64,000 nucleotides of DNA from Leptoclinus maculatus (Eukaryota > Chordata > Actinopteri > Perciformes > Stichaeidae), in assembly GCA_032191485.1 (NCBI GenBank), contig JAVDOI010000120.1, forward strand, positions 414,028 to 478,027. The letters are read 5' to 3'. Below the pieces are notes generated by a model. That model had not been told where the DNA came from and did not search any database. It saw nothing but the letters and a program-made list of their open reading frames with translations. The position numbers and the translations under genes are program-made. The number at the start of each line of letters is the position of its first letter. The first letter of the stretch is position 1. Of the stretch, positions 21,357 through 33,450 are shown piece after piece.

Positions 21357-21560
21357 AGGAGGAGGATGAGTAGGAGGGGGAGGAGGAAGGGGCGCTTTTT
21401 GGTGGGTGGGACAAATGAGCGCTGTAGAAAAAGGGGATGCTGCAGCCCCGTCCCCCTCATATCTCACTCCACCCAGCCCTAGAATAAAAACCCACTGGTG
21501 ACGTGCGCGCAGGGAAGCACCCAGCAGTATGTGCGCGCCCACGGGAGGGGCCGACAGAAA

Positions 21561-21657
21561 ATGGCGAGTCTGTGCAAAAGGCAGCAATGCACGGTAGAGA
21601 GGCGCGGCTTTCGGCAGGAACTTGACTCTTGGAGGCACAAACTCATTCACTGTGTAG
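21561..21657 (+). CDS. lcor: lcor coding exon 1 (start codon)
   Basis: The ATG has a good context (GAAAATGG), and an in-frame stop lies upstream at 21480, so this is the start unless an unseen exon precedes it. It encodes MASLCKRQQCTVERRGFRQE and then LDSWRHKLIHCV, 32 residues, plus one base of a Gly codon. The donor is GTAG then GTAAGC, a strong site. The Cys-Arg-rich start and the RRGFRQELDSWRHKLIHCVG core are the family signature. Without splicing the frame would run on into the intron as a 92-codon artefact. Confidence 0.9.
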
Positions 21658-23696
21658 GTAAGCTCGCTTGGCGTTGTGTGCGCGAGTGTGTGCGGCGCGG
21701 TTCCGGGGGGCCGCAGGGTGCCGGTAACTGTGTGTTTGCGTGTTTGTTTTCGTGGAGCGGATCGCCGTGGCTGTAATGTCCACCGGAAAACCTATAGGCT
21801 CTACGTGAAGCTGTCATTTTTTTGTGAGTGTGTTACGCACGGCTGTTGCCTGGCGCCGCCTGCCTCCAAACCGGACACATCCACAAACAACAAAAAAAAT
21901 ATCCAGCTCTCTAAGTTTTCAGGCTCGTGTCCGGCATGTTGACAGGTGTTTCCACCTGCACACGTTGTTTTTGTGACAGTTGTTTTATTCAGAGTTTGGG
22001 AGCCACCGGGGGTATTTTTTTTGTATATACATTATTCCATGGCTGTTTATATATTGTAAGCAGGGCATGTCACGTGCGCAGATGGAGCTGCACCTTAGCC
22101 AATCGGCTTCCCCGCTATAGGCCGGCGCGTGCCCGTGCGCGCGCCGCTGTGTTGAGGTTTTTTTGCTGGTGGTGGTGGGGCAGTGCGCGCTCTCAATCTC
22201 CAAACATGACACCCCCTCCTCCTCCTCCACTTCCCTGGCAATCGGCTTTTGGGAGCGCGCATTGCTGCATTGGGGGAAATGTCAATGAGAATAATTTTGT
22301 ATTTTAGGGGGAAGGTGTAGGCGGGGGTCGACGGGGAGAAATGCCTCCAAAGCTCGCCTTTTTAAAACCGGGAGTGGTACTTGTTGAAACGGCGCTCCTG
22401 GATGCGCTGGAAAAGTCTGTCCGGTGCAGTTTGAATTGAGATATATTTATGATTTATTTTTTGGGGGGGTGGTTAAGAAAGATGTTTATCTCTCTGGCAC
22501 TGTAGACAATTAACAGCAGCGGCCATGGCACGTGTCAGTCTTTGTTTCGTTGATTTAAAAAAATGCAGTTCTTGACCTCTCACTGCTTTTTCTCATTAGT
22601 TCATGTCGGTTTTTATTTAGGATCTTCTCATCCATACATCTCTCCCACCCCTCCTCCTCCTCCTCCAATCCTCCATTTCTGTTGTATTTCATTAGCTCAG
22701 TTTAATCTGGTTACATCGACCTATCCCGATGTTATGGCAAGATTATCATCCACTCTTCGCCTCTGATCTCCTAACCCTCTCCACGTTTCCTCGGCTCTCT
22801 GCCCCGGCTCTTATAATCTGGCTTTTATCGGCGGCAGTATAAAACGGTATAAGAGCACCACCATCCCCACCGCAGGAGCACCAGCGGCGGAAGGGTCGCA
22901 GTGTTGCGGCTCCACTGTTTTTTTTTTGGGGGGGGGGGGATTTAGCACTTCTGAGTCCAGATGTTGCGTGTTGAACTGTCACCTACTTACCCATCTAACC
23001 GCTTTATAATAACCCACATGGCCTGATTCCAAGCAGGCTAACGTGGTTTTCTTTTTAGTAAGAAAACCTCCTAATGAGGGGATGCAGTGTTAAATTAAAA
23101 GGTTGGGTAATCTCTGACCTCCAGCATGAAGCTGCGAGGAATCACAATCAGCAGTGTAAACAAAAGGCTTTTCCTCCTCCATTTGGCTCCCACCAGCTCG
23201 GTCATTTAATGTGTGATTTTCCATTGAGTTTTACACCAACATTTCATGTTTTACTCAACAGAGGTAACCTATTTTCTGTCCAGATTAATTATAGCACTGC
23301 ACCTGCTTCGTGTCCCGTTTTTGCTTTTCATTTATAGTCTGATTAGTGCCGTTTTAATGATTTTGTGGGTCACTGGAGTTAAAAGCAGCAGAGGATGCTG
23401 TGTCGGCCCTTTTTTTTTTTATTAAGTGTAGCACATTTTTGAGGGTTGCAGTTACCCAGATGAAAAGGTAGTCCAATAAAAACCGGAAGGACGTTATTCA
23501 GATACCTGATTGAGACAATAAGTCCCTATGATGGTACTGAAGTCGATAGAGATACTATAAGCATGATAAATGTACTGTGCACCTTGAATATCTTGTAGTA
23601 ATATCACAGTGAAACCACAGAGGATACAAATACCACAAAGCAGAACGATGAACTCACAGTGGGATATTACAGATTGCTGCAGCTCTATATGGGGAG

Positions 23697-23698
<2 letters not shown>

Positions 23699-23785
<87 letters not shown>
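23699..23785. repeat. (GT)n microsatellite, 87 bp
   Basis: An uninterrupted GT run in lcor intron 1. Confidence 0.95.
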
Positions 23786-23786
<1 letters not shown>

Positions 23787-24539
23787 ATATAGGCTGTGTG
23801 CATATTTCTTCATTGCTGGTCGTCCACGCTCATCATTGGTTTGCTATGCGTGACAAGTTTTAGGGCCGGAGCGCAGCAGCAGCTATCAGCAGTCAGATTG
23901 AAGTCTGACGTGTTTATTGGTTGGAGGGCTAATCGGCTCTGAAAACAGGGAGAAACTGGAACGTCATAAGATACAGTTTGTCTTCTGACCAGAGGAGGAA
24001 TTTGGTTTCCAAAAGTGCTGCGAGTCCTGAAAGAAAAGCGCCGCGTTAAAGTGTTTTGACATTGATTTTGGTTCATTTTGGGCTATTTCTTTATACATTT
24101 TTCGGCATTTATGTGAAATGGCAGATGGCTGGAAAACCCCAAATATTTAGAATTGACTATCACATAAGACAAAGAAAAACAACACATCCTGAATGGAGAA
24201 GCAGTGACAAGTGAATGTTGACAATTCATTTTGCAAAAAAGTCTTGAAGCAAAAAAACTTGAAACTCCTGATATTTGACAAGCTGTCAAACTCCAAAATA
24301 AGACAACGTTGAGAAAGAAATTATTTACTTCTTACACAAAAATGTATACCGGCCATTAAATAAAATCACGCTCCGTCATGAGCGGAACGTGTTTCTATCT
24401 AACAGCCTTGTTATTAACAGTGATGGAGACATTTGGTCTAAGGTCAGGTAAGAGAGGTGGACGTCTCTGTTTGTTACAGCGATGTGAGAGGAGGCAGCTT
24501 GTCGACACCGCCGGCCTCATCTTCTTGCCCTGCGCTGTG

Positions 24540-24680
24540 TACTGATAATAAAGTAGGGTCTATATGCCATAGAAAGGTTATCATTATTAATTGGTAGCAA
24601 TTAAAGCCCAACTGCTGATTCCTTTGGCACATATTCTGGGGAAGAGAGTACAGCTAATTTGATCGCTGAAAGGTTGTGGC
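24540..24680. promoter_or_regulatory. candidate conserved noncoding stretch
   Basis: Repeat-free sequence with ordered AT-rich cores (TTATCATTATTAATTGG, AGCAATTAAAGCC) and a TTTGGCA half-site. It differs in texture from the surrounding simple repeats. Status as an enhancer is a guess. Confidence 0.2.
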
Positions 24681-24701
24681 AGTGCTGTGGAGAGACAGAC
24701 T

Positions 24702-24734
24702 GTGAGAGAGAGAGAGAGGGAGAGAGAGAGAGAG
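24702..24734. repeat. (GA)n microsatellite
   Basis: A GA run with one GGGA interruption. Confidence 0.9.
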
Positions 24735-25041
24735 GTGTGAGTCTGGCTGGCAGATTTTTATTTTTTTTTTAAACTTCCAACACCTCAGAGCTTCTCTGAA
24801 GAGTAAGAACGCCACCTGTTGAGCTGAACATGAGTGGAGATGCAAGGTGGGTTCTCGAGGGTTTTTCTGGTGACTAATCCCAACCCACAGAAATAGAATA
24901 GGAGCAGAACGGACGTTTCACTCTTCTGTCGGGGTACAGAAGAAAAGTTGTCGATTAACATTAGTTGTTATGGCGACAACCAAGCCAGTGGGGGACGTAA
25001 AGTGTTATCGTTAGGTAACTAGCTTGTCCTTCCGTGCAGCG

Positions 25042-25374
25042 CATAGACTGTATATCAGAAGTAGACGTCGTCATTGTGACGTCACCCAGTGGTTTGTGGA
25101 CTGATGTTTCGAAGGCCAGAGTTCGTCGATTTTGCAGTTTAGTAATTTACTAAATGAACGTCATGCTGTATTGAAGAAGACTTGAAACTAGAGATTGAGA
25201 CCATAAACTCATGTTTACAATGTTTACTGAGGTAATAAATCAAGAGAGAAGTAGAGTCATTTTCTCATAGACTTCTATAGAACCAGAGGAGTCGCCCCCT
25301 GGTGGACACTAGAGAGAATGCAGCTTTAAGACATGAAGCATCGTCTTCATTCGGCAGAACCGGAGGTTTCCACC
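25042..25374 (-). repeat. dispersed repeat family A, internally deleted copy 4
   Basis: Begins CATAGACTGTATATCAGAAG and includes GTGACGTCACCCAGTGGTTT as in 16641-17125. It then lacks the middle (about 150 bp) and resumes at TACTAAATGAACGTCATGCT. The rest matches closely to CAGAACCGGAGGTT. Confidence 0.85.
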
Positions 25375-26149
25375 TGGTGGAGCGGCGGGGAGTGAAGGGG
25401 AGGGAATTAGCAAGCTAACTAGCCAGTTGTATGCTAGTTAGCATGCTAGCTTGCTTATTCCATGAAACTTAAATGCTACACTGATTCCAGAAAATGATCC
25501 AAACAAAGGTCTTGCGAGGAATTTGCATGTACATTTTTTTTTTAACTGTTGTTTTCGTCTTGAGTACTTAAACACAGAACGCAAATATTACGTGGAGAAA
25601 AAGAGACGTCGTTTTCTTTATTTTGGAACGAGGCTGATTTTTCTGAGCTTTTGCACCGCGAATAAAAGCATCAACCGATCACGTTGTGTGGCACGGACAC
25701 ATTCAAAACTTACACTAATATGTGCAACAATAATGGAGGCTGCATAGTCCGCACCAACACGGAACACTTCATAACTCTGAGCAGACCATGATCCACTCCT
25801 TCCATTCTTACCTTTCACAATAAAAGCCCTAGACGGGCATTTGCTGCTGATCTATATTCCGTCGATCAACGAATTTGTTAATCGACTACAATCGGCTGCA
25901 TGTTTCGGCTTATTTTCTATTCTTTGCTGCTGATTAATGAAGGAGTTGCTGATTCTGCAGGAGGATGAGTGCAGCGTCTTTAAAGACAGCCAATGTTTCC
26001 TCCTTTTCGTCAACGTTCTAGTCGCACTATTAAAGATCATTTATTGTAGTTAAGAGTGTCTGATCTATCTACCCATCCATCTACGCAGCTAGTCCCTCGA
26101 TTACCGGCTGTACTCGGAGTCAAATCCTCCTCTTATCAAGTCAACGAAA

Positions 26150-26170
26150 CCCCCCCCCCCCCCCCCCCCC
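26150..26170. repeat. 21-base C homopolymer
   Basis: An uninterrupted C run. Confidence 0.95.
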
Positions 26171-26414
26171 ACCAGCCCTTTCTCTAAGCGGACGGCTGTT
26201 ATTTCAGTAGCGGACAGATGGACGCCCCGAGAGATCTTCCTGCCACTTTCTCATCTTGCTAATTCTTTTCATGGGCTCACTTGAAAAGAGGAAAACAAAA
26301 CATGGCACATTTTATCGGGAGCTGGCTGGGAGAGTGGCAGCGATCCACCCATTTGACTGGACCGGGTGCCAACACTGTAAATCTCTGCGGTACCCTCTTC
26401 ATTACACATGCACG

Positions 26415-26439
26415 CACACACACACACACACACACACAC
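26415..26439. repeat. (AC)n microsatellite
   Basis: A 25-bp AC run. A GT run follows about 180 bp downstream (26616-26649). Confidence 0.9.
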
Positions 26440-26613
26440 GACCTGCTCCACAGTAATGTGTGAAAGCGTGTGTGTGTGTGACGCTATCTCGGGGGCTGAT
26501 CCATGCCAACCAGGAGTCCCGTGGGAGGAGGGCTGCTCTCTTTGGGGGGGGGGGTTGACTGCAATCTGTGTAAAAGCAAAATACACCACTGGCACTGAGT
26601 GAATGTCGACAGA

Positions 26614-26615
<2 letters not shown>

Positions 26616-26649
<34 letters not shown>
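26616..26649. repeat. (GT)n microsatellite
   Basis: A 34-bp GT run, complementary to the AC run at 26415-26439. Confidence 0.9.
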
Positions 26650-26652
<3 letters not shown>

Positions 26653-28430
26653 CCTATATTCTTCCAGAAAGCGTCTACTGAGCGTTGTGCTCTTTTCCAG
26701 CGACGCTCTGCCTCACGTTCAATCGATAATAACACACCTTTATCTAAACTGCCAGAAGGATTCAAACCCGCTTCTGAGGAGTAAAACATTTCATGTTGCT
26801 TGTTGCCGGCTGTAGTGAAACTAGTCAAATGTTTTGTCTTTCTTTTATTCAACTTGTTAAAGAAGCGGAGAGTGTGACGGCTTTAAAAGAACAAACTGGT
26901 TTTGAGTCTCAGGAGAGGAGGAAGGCAGCTGACTTCCTCAAAAGTTTCTCTTCTTCTTTTTCTAATCTTCTTTATACATCTTTGTTGCATTTTATTTCCT
27001 CCCCGGGGACCTTTCTCGTTTATCTGATGGGGACCGGAAGCTTTTAATTGTTGTTGTTGAGTGTTGGAGCATCTTCAAGAGAAATGCCACATAAGAGGCC
27101 AAACAGTTTGTTAAAGTTTAGATGAAACAAGGGCGAGAAATTATTGAATATCACAATACTTACCTCAATATCAATGTTGCAACAATATTGTATGGTTGAC
27201 CGTTAGAGCCATATGGTGAGAGACCATTTACACAATAAGACTTTTGATAAATAATTATTTATTTACTGCAAAAGCCGGGGGGTTTGACTCTTAGTTTGAA
27301 ACTCTTTCTTTACTATTTTTTTTGACATTTTACCCAAAAATAAAAAAGCATCAGTTCCATTCTTCAGACATTCAAGGATCTCCAAAACACAGTAGTTTAA
27401 AATGTCTCGTGTGTGTATATTTAATGTTGTTCATCCTTTTCTGTTTGCTCGTTATTAAAATGTTAAAACCAAAGATGCAGTCTGGTCCTGTAGCCTTTAT
27501 AATGATGATTAAACTGTAATTCTACTTAGACACCCACCTTCACACCGTACACGTGGCCCAGCGTTGTGTGGAGATCTTCCTCATTATTCTGCAGGATAGA
27601 ATCAATAATAATTATAAATGATAGCAATAGAAGTCCCCTGAATATATTTAATATGCTAAATCAGAGCCGGGCAGGATGGAAGCTAAGAGTCTAATATTCA
27701 GATGATAAGTAACTAAAGATCAGGGTATAGATGCTGCAGCTGGACTGTTTATCAGTTTACTGGTTGATATTTGACTTCTGCCAATGAAGGATTCACCAGC
27801 TGATAACACACAATCTTATCTTATGCTTACGTCCCCCAAAACACGTCTTTATGTGTTGCAATAACCAGATTTCATTTTTTAATATCTTACTAATGTCTGT
27901 TCTGTAACTGAGTGTGATTTGATGTCACATTGAGACAATTTAAAAAAATTAATTTTCATTTATTTTTGCTCTTATTTTCTTATTTTGTATTCTCTCATGA
28001 TATCATATGCACTTGAGGGAGCTCCAGTGTGCAGACCTTTTTATTTCTGTCTTCTTTTGGTCCAACACCTGATTGTTTGTCAATCCTTTCTAAGTCTACA
28101 TCCATAAAAACAAAAGGACTAAAATGGTGTCTATGATTTCTGATAGTTTGGAGATCAGATATCTTCTTTTCTTGACAGAGAAGCAACACGTCAGCTTCCT
28201 GCCTCTCTCTCTCTTTTCCTCCCGTCGGTCTCACCAGCGACCAAAGTCCTCCGTTTCCTTAAACTAAACTTTGCACACGGCGTCCTCGACTCAAACCAAA
28301 ATTTATATAAGCATTCCATTGTTTGTGTGTGTGTGTTCCCTTTGTTATGTGAGCTCCCTGACCTCCTTGGTACAATTATTTGTACACTGACACCATGTGG
28401 GCTCATGCACAATATAGAGTTTGTGTTTGG

Positions 28431-28432
<2 letters not shown>

Positions 28433-28461
<29 letters not shown>
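28433..28461. repeat. (AC)n microsatellite
   Basis: A 29-bp AC run. Confidence 0.9.
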
Positions 28462-28768
28462 TGTGAAAGGTGTCAAGGCCTTGGAGCCGCAGGAATGTTT
28501 ACTTGGACCCACCTTTAGTGAATTCCTTCTTATTCTTCCATAATGGCTGCTTTTGTGTGGAAGGTCATGTATGAGCAATTTGCTTTTCAGGGTATTTGAT
28601 CAATGGCATGGAGGAGCAAGTGTGTGTGTTTGGGTGTGTATTACTCATGTTGTGGGGACTTAAATGTGTTTACTCTTTTACATTGCTCGGAGTTATTGTT
28701 AAGGTATGTCCCCAGAGAATTAGTGTTAAGTCAATGTAATGTCCTGTAAAGTTATCAAAACACAACTC

Positions 28769-28770
<2 letters not shown>

Positions 28771-28809
<39 letters not shown>
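28771..28809. repeat. (GT)n microsatellite
   Basis: A 39-bp GT run, complementary to the AC run about 310 bp upstream. Confidence 0.9.
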
Positions 28810-28812
<3 letters not shown>

Positions 28813-29436
28813 ACTGAAGTTGTGGGGACATAAATCTGTTCACACACTGACATTGTGGGGACTCGCTGTCCATTTGGGGACAAATGCAAGTCCCCATAAT
28901 GTAAACCATTACATTTTAGGGTGAAGACTTGGTTTAAGTTTGAGTAAGTTTAGCTTTAGGGAAGTTACAGTTACACGACTGTTTGTGTGTCTGTGTGTGC
29001 TCTTCTATCTTTGTAAGGACCCATTTTGGACATTGAAAGTGAGGCTAGACAGTGAGGATAGTTTGTTCAGTCTTCACTTCTTCAAAGAGCTGGGAGAGGG
29101 TTAAGACTTCTCTGGTTAGCTGTGATGATTACGCTCAGGGAACGCTTTATTATTCTAATGAGGGAAGTCTGAAAACTCTGCCTCTCCCTGATAATCCGTC
29201 ATGAATGGAATTAGAATAAAAGTGTGTGCCATTCAGCGTGTCATTAACAGTGAATTAATACTAAGCAGCGCCTCGGTATTCCTGAGCAAGAGGAACCGGC
29301 TAATGAGATAATAATGAAGCTGAGCAGGCGGTTAAGCAGTGTTAAGCTGTCATGGTTCAGAGTTAAAGGGACATTCTGCAACCGTCTGCTCCGAATCATT
29401 AAATAAATAATCTGCAACATGTTGACGTTCACAGTC

Positions 29437-29672
29437 TGGAGCAGCAACGACTAAATTATCGGCAACTGTTTGATTTATCATTTGATTGAAGAACACGACA
29501 TGGGTCCAGCTTATCATCTGTTTTATATCATTGTATACTGAATATCTTTGGGTCGGTGGGTCTTTGGTCGGACAAAATAAGACATTTGAAGATGTCGGCT
29601 TGGACATTTTATAGACATTTTATAGACCAAATGTTTAATCGATACTGAACATAATCGTTGGTTGCAGCCCTT
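29437..29672 (-). mobile_element. hAT-like MITE, copy D3
   Basis: Contains GCAGCAACGACTAAATTATC at one end, the internal blocks GAATATCTTTGGGT, TTGGTCGGACAAAATAAGAC and CATTTGAAGATGTC, then TTTTATAGACCAAATG and a terminal CGTTGGTTGCAGCCC. This order matches the common fish GTTAGTTGCAGCCCT MITE. Terminal repeats are degenerate. Confidence 0.7.
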
Positions 29673-29917
29673 TTACAGAAACAATATAGTTGGTTTGAAT
29701 GAATGTAAGAAGTTAGGGAAAAAGAAGTCCCTATAGTGTCATTAGTACAGCAAACAAATTGAATTGATTATAAATAAATATACTCTGCATAAATACAAAT
29801 TAACGAGATCAAGCAAAATCCTCAAAATCCTGACATTCTGGTTGTTGAGCAGTGCTTTAAAGTGTGTTTGTTTGTGTGTGTGTGTCTCTCCATAGGGTTT
29901 AGTCTGGGCGTGTTTGT

Positions 29918-31272
29918 TTAACCTTTCTAGCCCGAGAGGCGCCCGGTAGGGCGCCTAGTGGTACCGATTGGTACCGACTGGTACCGAAGAAAGCTATTTT
30001 CGGTAGCAAATATAATATTTCCACAACCATGGAGCATAGCGTTTGAACGAAGAATTTCTCATGAACCGAAGCATGTGTAACACTTTACACACTCAAAACA
30101 CAATAAAACACAATCTAAGACAACATTCCTAGCCTCGTGCTAAATATCGTCACTTTTTCGCGTTCATTCGGCCGACATACGCACCCGAAATAGCCTCTCA
30201 AAAGACGCAAATCAACCTGAGAGCTTAATGCTATGTAGTTAGCAGCCGTAGCATTCAAGCACGCTTCGAACCTACATCTCCGATTCCCTCTCTGGGAAAC
30301 CCTTCAAAGTTGACCGGGGGAACAGCAGCCCCCAGCAACAATAACTCAGCCAAATAATTATGGGATGGTACTCACAGTTTTGAAGCAAAATCATCAAACA
30401 GTGTCCTTATAGTCCTTTTTGACCGCAGAAACGGCTCCTAGTGTCCATTTCCCTTGTAAAAAACGCCGTAAAACAAAGGAAGGGGGGTCACACACGCGGG
30501 GGGACAAGTTTCCAGCGAGGCAGTCTCAGCTGTTTACGCGCCGGCACTTCGGCTTAGATCGGATTTTTTCGGAAAAGTAAACACTTCCTGGTAAATCTGT
30601 TAACGCCATTCGATTGGCCACATGCAGCCACGTGCACAGAGCGAAAAAAAACGAAAATCGACCAATCAGGGGCTCTACAACGGCCCAATACACACCAACT
30701 ATTGCGCAATCCTCCCGTAGCTCGCCGGCTTGGAGAGCTTTGGAGACGGTTCCAGCTCTCCAAAATTATTTCTAACTGCTGTATGTGATAGATTGAGCAT
30801 GTAGAAGGATAAAGGAAGTTAAATATATAGTTATTTAGCTTCTAAAAGTACAATGGAACAGCTGGAGAGGCTGTTTCTGACATGACGACCTCTCGTGACC
30901 TCTCGTACACGTTTATGTCTCTTGCTCGGGCCTACTTCACTCTATTCACTCAAATTCTTTTGTAGGTGACTACTGCCATCATTTGCTATGATGGTGGGTG
31001 GGTTTTAGGCTTCACCCTGCCTAATTTAATATTGCATTATGAATAATAGTGCTTTCTCACCATACGAATTTGACATAGGGCTGTGTTCCATCTTCAGCAG
31101 CCATTAACCAGTAATGTACTGAACCTATTTACTCAAATCATATGAGCAAACCCTTCTTAGTGTTAATAATTCTTTGCAATGGTTCACATATACCTTGTAG
31201 TTGGGCCCTTTGCGTATGTGTACAATATTTTCGAAAATTAGTCCAAAAATCGTCTAGGGCCCAACAGGTTAA
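29918..31272. mobile_element. piggyBac-like non-autonomous element bounded by TTAA
   Basis: Both boundaries are TTAA (29918-29921 and 31269-31272). The inward ends are CCTTTCTAGCCCGAGAGG and, reversed, CCTGTTGGGCCCTAGACG, an imperfect inverted pair sharing CCT.T...GCCC. Just inside the left end is a GGCGCCC-GGTA-GGGCGCC hairpin (29938-29955) and three tandem TGGTACCGA units. The 1.35-kb interior is GC-richer than its surroundings in the middle and has two CCAAT boxes in opposite senses (about 30610 and 30662). The longest frame (30554-30763, minus) lacks transposase motifs, so the element would depend on a transposase in trans. Confidence 0.6.
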
Positions 31273-32301
31273 AGAATCACCCACTGGGCATGGCAGCGCG
31301 CCAGGCCGCTACTGTTGCTGCTGGTGCACCCTGGGAAATGTAGTTCCTCAAAGAGGGAGACAGATGGGCGCGTTGGAACAATAGAGGGAGAGAGGAGGGA
31401 GTGTTTAAGAAGGTATATTGCTTTCATAGAAAGAAACCCCGGGAGGACACGTGACGGATGAGGTTTGCACAACAAATGACTCGGAAACAAAAGGCAATTA
31501 TTTGCAATTCAAAGACAGAATGCGACTTCATTATGATTTGGCCTTGGACACGATGTGGAGCACATGGAGACGCAGGTTAGACCCTCTGCTGCTGCCTCAC
31601 ACACAGGAAACACTGTGGTTTAGAAACGCAACAATCAAAGCACCGTCTTTATTTCCTGCAGATCTACTTCGTGTTTTTCAAGACATTGATTCGTAGATGA
31701 ATTAGAGACTTTCTGGAAGTAAATGAACCTCCTCTTAGCTTAAAATTCTGATTTATGCTGGAACACTTTCAGAGGTCGACTTGTATGGGCTGTCGCGGTG
31801 GAGGCATTCCCCCCCGCGGTGATGATGATTGGCCCAACTGCATAATATGCGGTATTATTTCATTATATATTTTTTTGCAAATTACTTATCCTAATTTTAG
31901 TGTTTCAAAAATAAGGTTTATTCTTCGGCTGACATGACGGATATTGATGTTTTTTAAATTAAAAAGAAGCCATTTTTAAGACTAATTAAATACTTACCTA
32001 CAAAGCGGTTGTCTTGTAAAGAGCGTTGTGCAATATTGCGGTTAACGCGACAGCCATAGGCTTGGGATCTTGCGACTGGGTGACGCTGTGCTACATTGTA
32101 GCAACAACATAAACAAATGTCACGTAGATGATGACGTGTACTCGGGTACGGACAAACATAACTAATTATCTCTGCAAGTAAAAGTAGTGAGCGAGCCACG
32201 ATGCCAAACCCTCGTCTCTGCCGTGTCAGAATGAGCTGTTTGCCGCCACATGCATCAGCACAGCGACCACAGAGGGTCTCGGCGATGTCAGCGTCGTTAA
32301 A

Positions 32302-32302
<1 letters not shown>

Positions 32303-32350
<48 letters not shown>

Positions 32351-32380
32351 ACACACACACCACACACACACACACACATA
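32303..32380. repeat. (AC)n microsatellite with two CC interruptions
   Basis: About 78 bp of AC repeat broken by ACC steps. Confidence 0.9.
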
Positions 32381-33149
32381 TTGTATGAGTAACAGAGGAT
32401 CGTCTTCTGCGATGGTTTCTGGAGCTGCGGGGCGTGTCGGGGTCTGAGTCACGACGACACGCGAGGAAGACTGACATCCTCGTCATTCTGAAACATAAAA
32501 ACAACAGTCGGGGTCGACGCTCCTCGTACACGGACCGCCGTCTGTTTGCACCAAGACCTTTGGGGTTGTCAGGGAAATGTTCGAGGCTTGAGTGATATTT
32601 CTAGCAACTCGGCTTAAGATCAGCTGCTGGCCCATGAAATCTGGTGCAGATGTTCGTGGCTGCTATCGGATGATGTCTTATGATTTTGATGAGCCCCTTA
32701 ACGTCTCCTCTAGTTCAGCTATCGGGCCTAAACTTCCCTTTTTTAAAGACATCAGAGCCTGACTCATGCTGGATTTCTGAGGCTGATAACAATGTTGTTA
32801 TTTGAGAGAAGTAAGGATGTTAAAGCTCGTTTATGTTTTATCTTTTTAAAGCCATAACATTTACAAATAGTTTAGATTTTATTTGAACCCTTAAATGATT
32901 TCTTCTAGCCAACATTGTATATCTGTGATAAAGTTGTCGATGGGTCAGCCAGGTTCTAAGAGTAATCGAAATAGAGAAAATGCACCGTAAATAACCTTTT
33001 TACTAAGTTCTGCTACCCTTAAGAGAAGCATTACATTGTAGCCCTGCTGCTAAAGGTCTGATTTAGTTGTTTTGCAGAAAAAGAGCTAGTGGTGGCTTTT
33101 AGACTTTTCTTTTTTTTAATGATAATAAACGAGGGCAAGCATGAAACAG

Positions 33150-33450
33150 AAATCAACCATTAAAAATTAAAGACTCGCATCATAGCTGACAGTTTGGTGA
33201 CCGAGGTCAGACATTAATGGCAGCTTGAGGGCAAAAAGCCTTTTTAAAATTCATAAAACAACAAAGTAATTAAAAATAAATGGACATAAACTTCCCCTGA
33301 CACTTAGGGGCACAGAGCCTGTTTAGTTTTTCACCTTGCTCATATTTTATTAGTTGTGTTGACACACCTGAGTGCAGCTGTTGTCCCCTATGGGCCGCTG
33401 CAGGTGATTCATGGCGGCCAATGAGCGGTCGATTCTTTGTCGTGGGATTT
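33150..33450. promoter_or_regulatory. candidate conserved noncoding stretch
   Basis: Repeat-free sequence with TTTTTAAAATTCATAAAACA, AAAGTAATTAAAAATAAATG, an E-box CAGGTGATTCATGG and a CCAAT-like GCGGCCAATGAGCGG core. It is a candidate enhancer by texture only. Confidence 0.2.

Larger units (their letters stand above)
21170..22330 (+). promoter_or_regulatory. lcor: CpG-rich promoter region of lcor
   Basis: GC and CpG content rise sharply over the first lcor exon. Features upstream of the ATG include a CCAAT box (GACCAATGACAG, about 21297), a 23-base G run with further GGA/GGGGG clusters (21334-21410), and a CRE-like TGACGTGC (about 21499). No clear TATA box is seen. An in-frame TAG at 21480-21482 separates the exon 1 reading frame from upstream sequence. 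The island continues into intron 1 (GCGCGC-rich stretch at about 22120-22190). Promoter function is inferred from position and composition. Confidence 0.6.

Noticed and set aside
21171..21650. 159-codon minus-strand frame opposite the lcor promoter
   Set aside because: Created by the G homopolymer and GC-rich promoter. It runs antisense over the real lcor exon and has no family features.
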